Shown: positions 35,813 to 46,166 of the stretch, in pieces
How the letters are laid out: each line of letters begins with the position of its first letter
How positions within the stretch are numbered: position 1 is the first letter of the stretch
NCBI RefSeq assembly: GCF_052857255.1
Contig: NC_135502.1
Coordinates: 185,439,806-185,503,805, forward strand
Reading direction: 5' to 3'
Origin: Amblyomma americanum
Taxonomy: Eukaryota > Arthropoda > Arachnida > Ixodida > Ixodidae
DNA: 64,000 nucleotides
Made by a program: the position numbers and the translations under genes
The notes under the pieces: generated by a model
The model's database searches: none
What the model was told of the DNA's origin: nothing
Seen by the model: the letters and a program-made list of their open reading frames with translations, nothing else

Positions 35813-38800
35813 GACCTGAAAACGCTGAACAGATGTAACTCCGAGAGTTACGATGCTACAAGGAACATCGAGCAACACGGCATCAAGCCCTGTGAGAACA
35901 GTCCACCGCTGTCCACGGCCCTCGGAGTAACATGGGAGCCTCTTCTACATCGACGCCAAACTTCTTTAAACAGAGTCACGCTCCGTTCATCGGAACGGGG
36001 AAAATTTTTCACCGTGAGCAAATTGACGTTTAGCAACAATTTCGTCTTTTTGGTTCACATTGTTGGTTTTGTTTCACCTGGTTGCATTGCTCACGAGAAC
36101 GCCTGGATCACCGACAGCGACCTGTAAACGTTGAACAGATGTAATACCGAGAGTTACTACGCTACAAGGAACATCGAGCAACACGGCATGAGCCCCTGCA
36201 GGAAGAGTTCTCGTAGTAACATTGGAGCCTCTGCGACATCGACGTCAAACTGCTTAAAACAAAGTCAGGCTCTGTACATCTGAACAGGGCCTGGTGGCAC
36301 CGTGAACGAGATGACGTTGAGGAACTATTTCGTCTTTTTGATTCAGATTGTTGGCTTTGTTCTACCTGGATGCATCGGTACGAGAACGCTAGGATTACTA
36401 ACAGCGACCTGAAAACGCTGAACAGATGTAACACCGAGAGTTACGATGCTACAAGGAACATCGAACAACAGGCGTCAGCCCCTGCGGGAACGGTACACTG
36501 CTGTCCACGGCCCTCGGAGCAACATGTGAGCCGCTGCGACATCGACGTCAAACTGCTTTAAACAGAGTCATGCTGCGTACATCGTAACGGGGCATGGTAG
36601 CACCGTGAGCGAGATCACGTTGAGGAACTATTTCATATTTTTAGTTCAGATTGTTGCTTTTGTTATACCAGGCTGCATTGCTCATGAAAACGCCCGGATT
36701 ATGAACCGCGACCTGAAAACACTAAACAGACGTAACTCCGAGAGTTACGATGCTACAAGGAACTTCGAGCAACGCGGCATCAGCCCCTGTGGCATCAGTC
36801 CACCGCTGTCCTCGGCTCTCGGAGTAACATGGGAGCCGCTGCGACAGCGACATCAAACTGCTCTAAACAGAGTCACGCTCCGTACATCGGAACGGAGCAT
36901 GGTGGCCCCGTGAACGAGATAAGGTTGAGGAACAGTTTCTTCTTTTTAGTTCAGATTGTTGGTTTTGTTCTATCTGGCTGCATTGCTCGTGTGAACGCAT
37001 GAATTACCGACAACGACCTATAAACGCTGAACAGATGTAACTCCGAGAGTTACGATGCTACAAGGAACATCGAGCAACACGGCATCAGCGCCAATGGGAA
37101 CAATTATCGGAGTAACATGGGAGCCGCTGCGACATCGACGTCAAACTGCCTAAACCAGAGTCACGCTCTGTACATCTGAACAGGGCATGGTGGCACAGTG
37201 AGCGAGATCACGTTGAGGAACTATTTCATCTTTTTGGTTCAGATTGTTGACATTGTGCTACCTGGCTACATCGGTCACGAGAACGCCTGGATACTGACAG
37301 CGACGTGAAATCGCTGAACAGATGTAATACCGAGAGTTACGATGCTACAAGGAACATCGAGCAACACGGCATCAGCCCCTCTGGGAACGGTACAGTGCTG
37401 TCCACGGCCCTCGGAGTTACATGGGAGGCGCTGCGACATCGTGGTCAAATTGCTTTAAACAAAGTCACGCTCCGTTCATAGGAACGGGGCATGGTGGCGC
37501 CTTGAACGAGATGACGTTGAGGAACTATTTCGTCGTTTTGGTTCAGATTGTTTGTTTTGTTCATCCTGGCTGCATTGCTCATGAGAACGCCTGGATTACC
37601 GACAGCGACCTGAAAACGCTGAACAGATGTAACTCCGCGAGTTACGATGCTACAAGTAACATCGAGCAACACGGGATCAGCCTCTGTGGGAACAGTCTAC
37701 CGCTGTCCACGGCCCTCGGAGTAACACGGGAGCCGCTGCGACATCGACGTCAAACAGCTTTAAACAGAGTCACACTCCGTTGATCGGAACGGCGCATGGT
37801 GTCACCGTGAGCGAGATGACGTTAAGGAACTATTTCATCTTTTTGGTTCAGATTGTTGGTTTTGTTCAACCTGGCTGCATTGCTCATGAGAACGCCTGGA
37901 TTACTGACAGCGACCTGAAAATGCTGTAACGATGTAATAGCGAGAGTTACGATGCTACAAAAACATCGAGCAACACGGCATCAGCCCCTGTGGGAACAGT
38001 TCTCGGAGTAACATGGGAGCCGCGGCGACATCGAAGTCAAACTGCTTTAAACAGGTTCACGCCCCGTTCATCTGAACAGGGCATGGTGGCCCCGTGAACG
38101 AGATGAGGTTGAGGAACTATTTCGTATTTTTAGTTCCGATTGATGGTTTTGTTATACTTGGCTGCATTGCTCATGAGAACGCCTGGATTCCCGACCACGA
38201 CCTGAAAACACTAAAGAGACATAACTCCGAGAGTTACGATACTACAAGGAACATCGAGCAACGCGTCATCAGCCCCTGTGGGAACAGTCCACCGCTCTCC
38301 TCAGCCCTCGGAGTAACATAGGAGGCGCTGCGACATTGACGTCAAAATGCTTTAAACATAGTCACGCTCGCTTCATTGTAACTGGGCATGGTGGCACCGT
38401 GAGCGAGATGACGTTTAGGAACTATTTGGTCTTTTTGGTTCTGATTGTTGGTTTTTTCTACCTGGCTGCATTGCTCATGAGAACTACTGGATTACCAAAA
38501 GCGACCTGAAAACAGTATACAGACGTAACTCCGAGAGTTACGATGCTACAAGGAACTTCGAGCAACGCGGCATCAGCCCCTGTGGCAACAGTCCACCGCT
38601 GTCCTCGGCCCTCGGAGTAACATGGGAGCCGCTGCGACAGCGACGTCAAACTGTTTTAAACCAAGTCACTCACCGTTCATCAGAACGGGGCATGGTGGCA
38701 CCGTGAGCGAGATGACGTTGAGGAACTATTTCGTCATTTTGGTTCAGATTGTTGGTTTTGTTCCACCTGGCTGCATTGCTCATGAGAACTCCTGGATTAC

Positions 38801-41800
38801 CGATAGCGACCTGAAAACGCTGAACAGATGTATCTCCGAGAGTTACGTTGTTACAAGGAACACCGAGAAACATGGCATCAACCCCTGAGGGAACAGTCCA
38901 CCGCTGTACACGGGCCTCGGAGTAACATGGGAGCTGCTGCGACATCGACGCCAAACTGCTTGAAACCGAGTCACTCACTGTTCATCGGAACGGGGCATGG
39001 TGGCACCGTGAGCGAGATGACGTTGAGGAACTATTTCGTCTTTTTGGTTCAGATTGTTGGCTTTGTTCTACCTGGCTGCATCGGTACGAGAACGCTAGGA
39101 TTAATAACAGCGACCTGAAAACGCTGAACAGATGTAACACCGAGAGTTACGATGCTACAAGGAACATCGAACAAAAGGCGTCAGCCCCTGCGGGAACGGT
39201 ACACTGCTGTCCACGGCCCTCGGAGTAACATGTGAGCCGCTGCGACATCGACGTCAAACTGCTTTAAACAGAGTCACGCTGCGTACATCGTAACGGGGCA
39301 TGGTGGCACCGTGAGCGAGATCACGTTGAGGAACAATTTCATATTTTTAGTTCAGATTGTTGGTTTTGTTATACCAGGCTGCATTGCTCATGAAAACGCC
39401 TGGATTATCAACCGCGACCTGAAAACACTAAACAGACGTAACTCCGAGAGTTACGATGCTACAAGCAACTTCGAGCAACGCGGCATCAGCCCCTGTGGCA
39501 ACAGTCCACCGCTGTCCTCGGCTCTCGGAGTAACATGGGAGCCGCTGCGACAGCGACATCAAACTGCTCTAAACAGAGTCACGCTCCGTACATCGGAACG
39601 GAGCATGGTGGCCCCGTGAACGAAATGAGGTTGAGGAACTATTTCTTCTTTTTAGTTCAGATTGTTGGTTTTGTTCTATCTGGCTGCATTGCTCGTGTGA
39701 ACGCATGAATTACCGACAACGACCTATAAACGCTGAACAGATGTAACTCCGAGAGTTACGATGCTACAAGGAACATCGAGCAACACGGCATCAGCGCCAA
39801 TGGGAACAATTCTCGGAGTAACATGGGAGCCGCTGCGACATCGACGTCAAACTGCCTAAAACAGAGTCACGCTCTGTACATCTGAACAGGGCATGGTGGC
39901 ACCGTGAACGAGATCACGTTGAGGAACTATTTCGTCTTTTTGGTTCAGATTGTTGACTTTGTTCTACCTGGCTGCATCGGTCACGAGAACGCCTGGATTA
40001 CTGACAGCGACTTGAAATCGCTGAACAGATGTAATACCGAGAGTTACGATGCTACAAGGAACATCGAGCAACACGGCATCAGCCCCTCTGGGAACGGTAC
40101 AGTGCTGTCCACGGCCGTCGGAGTAACATGGGAGGCGCTGCGACATCGAGGTCAAATTGCTTTAAACAAAGTCACGCTCCGTTCATAGGAACGGGGCATG
40201 GTGGCGCCTTGAGCGAGATGACGTTGAGGAACTATTTCGTCGTTTTGGTTCAGATTGTTTGTTTTCATCCTGGCTGCATTGCTCATGAGAACGCCTGGAT
40301 AACCGACAGCGACATGAAAACGCTGAAAAGATGTAACTCCGTAAGTTACGATGCTACTAGTAACATCGAGCAACACGGGATCAGCCTCTGTGGGAACAGT
40401 CTACCGCTGTCCACGGCCCTCGGAGTAACACGGGAGCCGCTGCGACATCGACGTCAAACAGCTTTAAACAGATTCACACTCGGTTGATCGGAACGGCGCA
40501 TGGTGGCACCGTGAGCGAGATGACGTTAAGGAACTATTTCATCTTTTTGGTTCAGATTGTTGGTTTTGTTCTACCTGGCTGCATTGCTCATGAGAACGCC
40601 ATGATTACTGACAGCGACCTGAAAATGCTGTACAGATGTAATAGCGAGAGTTACGGTGCTACAAAAACATCGAGCAACACGGCATCAGCCCCTGTGGGAA
40701 CAGATCTCGGAGTAACATGGGAGCCGCGGCGACATCGAAATCAAACTGCTTTAAACAGGTTCACGCCCCGTTCATCTGAACAGGTCATGGTGGCCCCGTG
40801 AACGAGATGAGTTTGAGGAACTATTTCGTATTTTTAGTTCAGATTGATTGCTTTGTTATACCTGGCTGCATTGCTCATGAGAACGCCTGGATTCCCGACC
40901 ACGACCTGAAAACACTAAAGAGACATAACTCCGAGAGTTACGATACTACAAGGAACATCGAGCAACGCGTCATCAGCCCCTGTGGGAACAGTCCACCGCT
41001 CTCCTAAGCCCTCGGAGTAACATAGGAGCCGCTGTGACATTGACGTCAAAATGCCTTAAACATAGTCACGCTCGCTTCATTGTAACGGGGCATGGTGGCA
41101 CCGTGAGCGAGATGACGTTTAGGAACTATTTGGTCTTTTTGGTTCTGATTGTTGGTTTTGTTCTACCTGGCTGCATTGCTCATGAGAACTACTGGATTAC
41201 CAAAAGCGACCTGAAAACACTAAACAGACGTAACGCCGAGAGTTACGATGCTACAAGGAACTTCGAGCAATGCGGCATCAGCCCCTGTGGCAACAGTCTA
41301 CCGCTGTGCACGGGCCTCGGAGTAGCATGGGAGCTGCTGCGACATCGACGTCAAACTGCTTGAAACCGAGTCACTCACTGTTCATTGGAACGGGGCATGG
41401 TGGTACCGTGAGCGAGATGACGTTGAGGAAATATTTCGTCTTTTTGGTTCAGATTGTTGGCTTTGTTCTACCTGGCTGCATCGTTCACGAGAACGCCTGG
41501 ATTACTAACAGCGACCTGAAAACGCTGAACAGATGTAACACCGAGAGCTACGATGCTACAAGGAACATCGAGCAACGTGGCATCAGCCGCTGTGGCAACA
41601 GTCCACCGCTGTCCTCGGCCCTCGGAGTAACATGGGAGCCGCTGCGACAGCGACGTCAAAATGCATTAAACCCAGTCACTCACCGTTCATCGGAACGGGG
41701 CATGGTGGCACCGTGAGCGAGATGACGTTGAGGAACTATTTCGTCTTTTTGGTTCAGATTGTTGGCTTTTTTCTACCTGGCTGCATCGGTCGCGAGAACG

Positions 41801-41858
41801 CCTGGATTACTGACAGCGACCTGAAAATGCTGAACAGATGCAATACCGAAAGTTACGA
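35813..41858 (+). repeat. Satellite block 4, ~305-bp monomers
   Basis: About 20 monomers. The first 1.6 kb or so match block 1 (1524 to ~3.2 kb) at a constant offset of 34,289; after that the order of variants differs. A local repeat is visible: the series with GGAGGCGCTGCGACATCG and CACGGGATCAGCCTCTGTGG near 37.4-37.8 kb recurs near 40.1-40.5 kb. The block ends in AAAGTTACGA, directly at dyad 1, where element C is inserted. No gene seen. Confidence 0.96.
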
Positions 41859-41859
41859 G

Positions 41860-42172
41860 GGGGCACGACACCGCATTCAGAATGGTGCACTCACCTCGCC
41901 TCTTCTTCCAGGCTGGCCTTGTACTCGGAATACTTGCTGCGACGCCTGACACGGCCTCCCTGCGAGCCTGTGCCTTGACTTCGACGCAATGGCCCGAGGA
42001 TTGGACGCAGCAACCAGTTACGACAGATCACCAGCGGCTAATCTGGCAACAACGAGCGCATTCCACCACTATCAGCGATGACCACCGGGAATATAAGCAG
42101 CCTCCAGCAGCCGCCCCTGCGGGGCACGACACCGCATTCAGAATGGTGCACTCACCTCGCCTCTTCTTCCAG
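41860..42172 (+). promoter_or_regulatory. Tandem 5' repeats of element C
   Basis: A 52-bp segment starting GGGGCACGACACCGCATTCA and ending CTCTTCTTCCAG occurs at 41860-41911 and 42121-42172, exactly 261 bp apart. The first copy is followed by GCTGGCC, the second by GTCAGTTACC, so the last copy makes CAG|GTCAGT. Each copy contains an in-frame ATG (41882, 42143), and 261 is a multiple of 3, so the reading frame passes through both. The pyrimidine-rich run before CAG looks like a splice acceptor. Confidence 0.65.
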
Positions 42173-43060
42173 GTCAGTTACCTAAACGCTTGCCGTTGCG
42201 TTAGATCCAGCAATCGTTGTTTCTTTGCGGTGTCGTGCCCTGAGCTGTTGTGTGATGTGTTAGGATTGCTTGACGGCAAAGCCGCTCACGGCGTTAGTAA
42301 CCTGCTCTTGATGCTCTGCGGCGACGTGGAGACAAACCCTGGTCCCAACCCCGGAAACGAGGATGTACTGTCAACTGTGCTCGCTACGGTACAAAGAATA
42401 GAATTAGGTCAAAACGACATTCGGAGCGAATTGACTGCGCTTAAGCACTGGCGTGCCTGTGTTGACGTCGAGCTGAAGCAACTATCTGAAAGGATTCGCA
42501 CAGTCGAAGTTGATATGGCGGAACGTAAGATTGAGCAGGTTTCGGCAGCATCCGAGTCCGGACCGAATATGTCAGGTACTATTGGCGCACAGCTTCGAAA
42601 AATTGAATCGAGATGTGAAGACGCGGAAAACAGACTTAGGCGATCCAATCTGCTGTTTTTTGGCATTCCGGACGAGATGTCTGAAACATGGTCGACAGCA
42701 GAAAATAAAGTTATAAATCTCTGTTCCGAGAAACTAGGGGTTAATCTTCAATGTACACAAATTGAAAGATCGCATCGTCTAGGGCAGTTTCAGACTGAGA
42801 AATGCAGGCCAATCATAGTAAAACTTACATATTTTAAGGATAAACAACTTATTCTCGAAAACGGAAAGAAGTTTAAAGACACCGATTATGCAGTGCGTGA
42901 GGACTTTTCACTACAAACGCGGCTCGCCAGGAAAAAGCTCTTGGAATTTGCCAAATCTAAAAAAACGGCCTACAAGCTCAGCGTAGACAAGCTGCGCATG
43001 GGTGATTCAGTATACATGTACGACTCTGACACTGACCAAGTAATAGAAGTCTCACGATAG
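42143..43060 (+). CDS. Element C ORF1: leader with 2A ribosome-skipping motif, coiled coil and RRM-like domain
   Basis: 305 residues from the ATG in the second 5' repeat; the frame is also open from the ATG at 41882 (392 residues). I prefer 42143 because it lies in the last repeat copy. Residues 1-67 are a cysteine-rich leader with a hydrophobic stretch (VSNLLLMLC) that runs into GDVETNPGP, a 2A motif of the D-x-E-x-N-P-G-P type. Skipping at G/P would release the leader and start the main protein with proline. After it come a coiled coil (~75-175) and an L1-like RRM and C-terminal region (RRSNLLFFGIPD, ERSHRLG, PIIVKLTYFKD, VREDFSLQTR). 2A motifs are known in some CR1, L2, Crack and Rex1-type elements. 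No PHD finger, unlike elements A and B. TAG at 43058-43060. Confidence 0.88.
   Translation: MVHSPRLFFQVSYLNACRCVRSSNRCFFAVSCPELLCDVLGLLDGKAAHGVSNLLLMLCGDVETNPGPNPGNEDVLSTVLATVQRIELGQNDIRSELTALKHWRACVDVELKQLSERIRTVEVDMAERKIEQVSAASESGPNMSGTIGAQLRKIESRCEDAENRLRRSNLLFFGIPDEMSETWSTAENKVINLCSEKLGVNLQCTQIERSHRLGQFQTEKCRPIIVKLTYFKDKQLILENGKKFKDTDYAVREDFSLQTRLARKKLLEFAKSKKTAYKLSVDKLRMGDSVYMYDSDTDQVIEVSR
42320..42346 (+). other. 2A oligopeptide coding motif GDVETNPGP
   Basis: Codons for G-D-V-E-T-N-P-G-P are in the ORF1 frame, preceded by LLLMLC. The motif matches the canonical D(V/I)ExNPGP at every fixed position. The predicted skip is between GGT (42341-42343) and CCC (42344-42346). Known biology: the ribosome releases the upstream peptide without forming the last glycine-proline bond and continues. 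The hydrophobic leader before it resembles leaders that act as signal sequences in some sea urchin elements with 2A; whether this one does is inference. Confidence 0.9.
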
Positions 43061-43065
43061 CTAAG

Positions 43066-45900
43066 ATGCCGAAGCAATGCACGTGTTACCAAAAACCCGA
43101 TCCAGTCGCCTATAGATAGCATTCCAAGCCCACCTCTCCATTTGACATTCACTAACATACGCAGCCTTCTTCCTAAACGCACCGAACTCTGCTCATATCT
43201 TGATAATAGCAACTGTAATATACTACTTCTAACGGAAACGTGGTTGCGTCCAGATATCGCTGACGAGGAACTTCTGCCTGATAGCAACGGATTTCAAATT
43301 TACCGAAAAGATAGAATAAGCAAAAGGGGCGGCGAGTATTAATTGCAGTTAATAATAACATTTTGTCTTTCCTTGTAGGTATTCCATGTGAACTGGAAAT
43401 CATATGGGTAGCAATAGCATCCCGCCTCGGTAACACTGTCTTAGGCATCTGCTACAGGCCCCCGGACTCCCCTGCCACGTTTGTCGCTGACCTACATGAC
43501 AATATCACGGCTATTCGAACCAGATTTCCTAAATCTGACATTTTCTTGTTCGGGGATTTTAATTACCCAGACATTGATTGGCTGAACCTATGTTCACATT
43601 CATCTGCCTCTAATGAGTTCATGCAGCTAACACTCGACTTTTCTTTTGTTCAACTAGTCAATGCTCCAACACGCGATGCTAATATTTTAGACCTTATTTT
43701 ATCATCTGCTCCCGAGAGGGTTAGTGATATATCTTATAATGACGGGTTCAGTGATCATCAGCTTCTTCAGTTATCGATTAATGCCCCTTATTACTCACGC
43801 CGCACCCAACCAAAACAGATTCTAAATTACAGGAAGGCTGACTTTGACGCTATTAATCGTTGTCTCGAGCATTTCTCCGAAATTCTTGTGCGTGATTTTT
43901 CATCCCGGTCTGTTAACGAAAACTGGACTTTGTTCAAAGAAAAAATAGCGAAACTGGTGCGTAAACACATACCGAGAATAACATTACGGGTCAACATATC
44001 TAAACCTTGGTATAACAATTCCTTACGAGCATTGAAAAACAAGAAAAAACGTCTTTTCAGAGCCTCGAAACGAATGCGCACTGATTCTGCGCATGCTGAG
44101 CACAGACTGTGTGAAGCATCATACTGCCATGCCATCCGGAAGGCCAAACATAAATTTTTATCACAGGACCTTCAATCGCTCATAAAAAATAACCCCGCAA
44201 AATTTTGGAAAACAATTTCCCCGTCACGCACGTCGGACACCATTTCATTGCTTGATGAAAACAAATGTCCAATACCCCAAGAGAACTGTCCAGTCACGTT
44301 TAATGACTACTTCACATCAGTATTCACTACCGAAGACTATTCCAACCTACCTCAACCCCAAGAACTCAATTACCCATTCATGACTACAATAGATATAACA
44401 GCAGAAGGCGTAGCGTCTCTAATTAACAGTCTTAAGGTATCAACTTCCTCAGGGGTAGACGGAATAAATACAAAAATTCTCAAACACACCATACATCCCT
44501 CTAGTATCATTCTGTGTCATATTTTCAGGCAATCTTTAGCAACCGGCGAAATTCCTTATGACTGGAAGATTGGCAAAATAATCCCTGTTTACAAATCTGG
44601 CGACAAAAACACAGTTAGTAACTACCGCCCCATATCACTAACGAGTATTCCATGTAAGTTACTTGAACACATCGTTGCATCTAACGTCGCGAGCCATCTT
44701 GAGAACAATGATTTCTTTTTCCCACGCCAGCACGGATTCAGAAAAGGGTTTTCCTGTGATACACAACTAATTGAACTTACCAGTGATTTATTCAAGAACA
44801 TGGATGAAAACTACCAGACTGACTGCATATTCATTGACTTTTCCAGAGCGTTTGACCGTGTTGCCCATTGTCGCCTTATAGCTAAAATATCGTCGCTTAA
44901 TTTAGACTCGCTAACTGTCTCCTGGATCCGGAACGTCATATCTTTTCGTAAGCAGTTCACGGTAACAAACAACTTTTCATCACCCCTTAGTGACGTCACT
45001 TCTGGCGTCCCTCAGGGAAGTGTTCTCGGTCCCTTATTATTTTCAATTTTCATAAATGACCTGCCATCGCATCTTACATCATCGGTCCGACTGTTCGCCG
45101 ATGACTGCATAATTTATCGCCAAATCCGCTCAACCACTGACCATGCAATTCTTCAGCAGGACCTTGAATGTGTAACTAACTGGTGCACATCATGGCAAAT
45201 GACACTTAATACTGACAAATGTAAAATCATGACAGTTAGCCGGAAGCATTCAAACTCGCTATTCACTTATTCCCTTAACAGTGTCACACTATCCCGCACG
45301 TCTTCCTATAAATACCTTGGCGTTTATCGGACTTCAAATCTTTCTTGGGCGGAACATATTCAATGCATAACTGCTAAAGCATCGCGCACGCTTGGCTACC
45401 TGATAAGAAATCTTCATAGCGCACCTGTTTCTACCCGCAAGCTAGCATACTTAACATTTGTCCGTCCCCAACTCGAATATGCATCAGCCATCTGGTCACC
45501 ACATCAGGCTTATTTAATTCATTCACTCGAAGCAATTCAGAACCGTGCAGCGCGTTTTATTTCTCACGACTACAACCGTCATTCCAGCGTAACAAGCATC
45601 AAGTTATCTTTATCGCTAATAAGTTTACAGACACGTAGGGATATCGCACTTCTTTGCTTACTACAGAAACTAATATACAGTCGTCACGCGTCCACACTGC
45701 CCCTTACACGTCCAATGCGCACTTCACGTCGCCTACATAATAATCTTAGCTTCCAACGTCTATTCGGCCGAACACTCGCGTTTAATTCTTCTGCTTTGCC
45801 ACGTGCTATCAAGTGTTGGAATGGCCTTCCGGATTGCATTGCTACCATACGTGACCCATTAATCTTCAAAAACGAATTGACCACCTTCATGCATCCATGA
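43066..45900 (+). pseudogene. Element C ORF2: AP endonuclease and reverse transcriptase with one-base frame changes
   Basis: The first part of the endonuclease (NIRSLLPKR, LTETWL) lies in one frame to TAA 43340-43342. The rest runs in the next frame from about 43336 to TGA 45898-45900. The shift is at GGCGGCGAG (~43330-43336), where a base of a third glycine codon seems missing. Upstream, the only nearby ATG (43066, 5 bp after ORF1) is in the later frame and reaches TAG after 17 codons. A one-base step at the A5 run (43091-43095) would link it to the endonuclease. Motifs: GDFN (43552-43563), SDH from 43750, NYRPISLTSIP, FIDFSRAFDRV, GVPQGSVLGP, FADD (45094-45105). As written it is broken, but only by one-base changes. 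Confidence 0.88.
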
Positions 45901-46166
45901 TATTGTACATAAATTGTTTTCGTATGTGTTGTCAAATCCATGCAGTGCCACTATTTGTTTGCTGTTTTTCCTCTGTGTCAGTATATTACGGTTTTTTTTT
46001 CATGTACGGTGTAATCATTGTTTGCAGTCCAATGTATTTAATATTGTTTATTTTTTGTTCTTTCCACTTTGTACCATCTTTTGTCTGCTAAATATTGTAA
46101 CCCCTCCCCTCACACAATGTTCCAAGTGTGGAACCTGTGAGGTATTTGTATAAATAAATAAATAAA
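45901..46166 (+). other. 3' UTR of element C with compound hairpin and (AATA)n tail
   Basis: About 265 bp, T-rich, no gene. At 46108-46142 an outer stem CCTCACA/TGTGAGG (7 bp) and an inner stem GTTCC/GGAAC (5 bp, loop AAGTGT) are joined by a CAAT/C internal loop. The tail TATAAATAAATAAATAAA follows. The layout matches elements A and B, with different sequence. Confidence 0.65.

Larger units (their letters stand above)
41859..46166 (+). mobile_element. Element C: non-LTR retrotransposon with a 2A motif in ORF1
   Basis: About 4.3 kb. It has two copies of a 52-bp 5' segment 261 bp apart, ORF1 (leader, 2A motif, coiled coil, RRM-like), ORF2 (endonuclease, RT with FADD), a short 3' UTR with a compound hairpin, and an (AATA)n tail. 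Left flank AAGTTACGA and right flank TGCTACAGGGAACATC join exactly into the uninterrupted satellite sequence seen near 24195-24215, so there is no clear target-site duplication or deletion. RT and tail differ from elements A and B, so this is a separate family of the CR1/L2/Rex1 group; I cannot fix the clade. Confidence 0.94.

Noticed and set aside
17375..46166. Elements A, B and C as LTR retrotransposons or endogenous retroviruses
   Set aside because: No long terminal repeats, protease, RNase H, integrase or envelope are visible. The 5' repeats are not found at the 3' ends. Endonuclease-RT order and simple-repeat tails are of non-LTR type.
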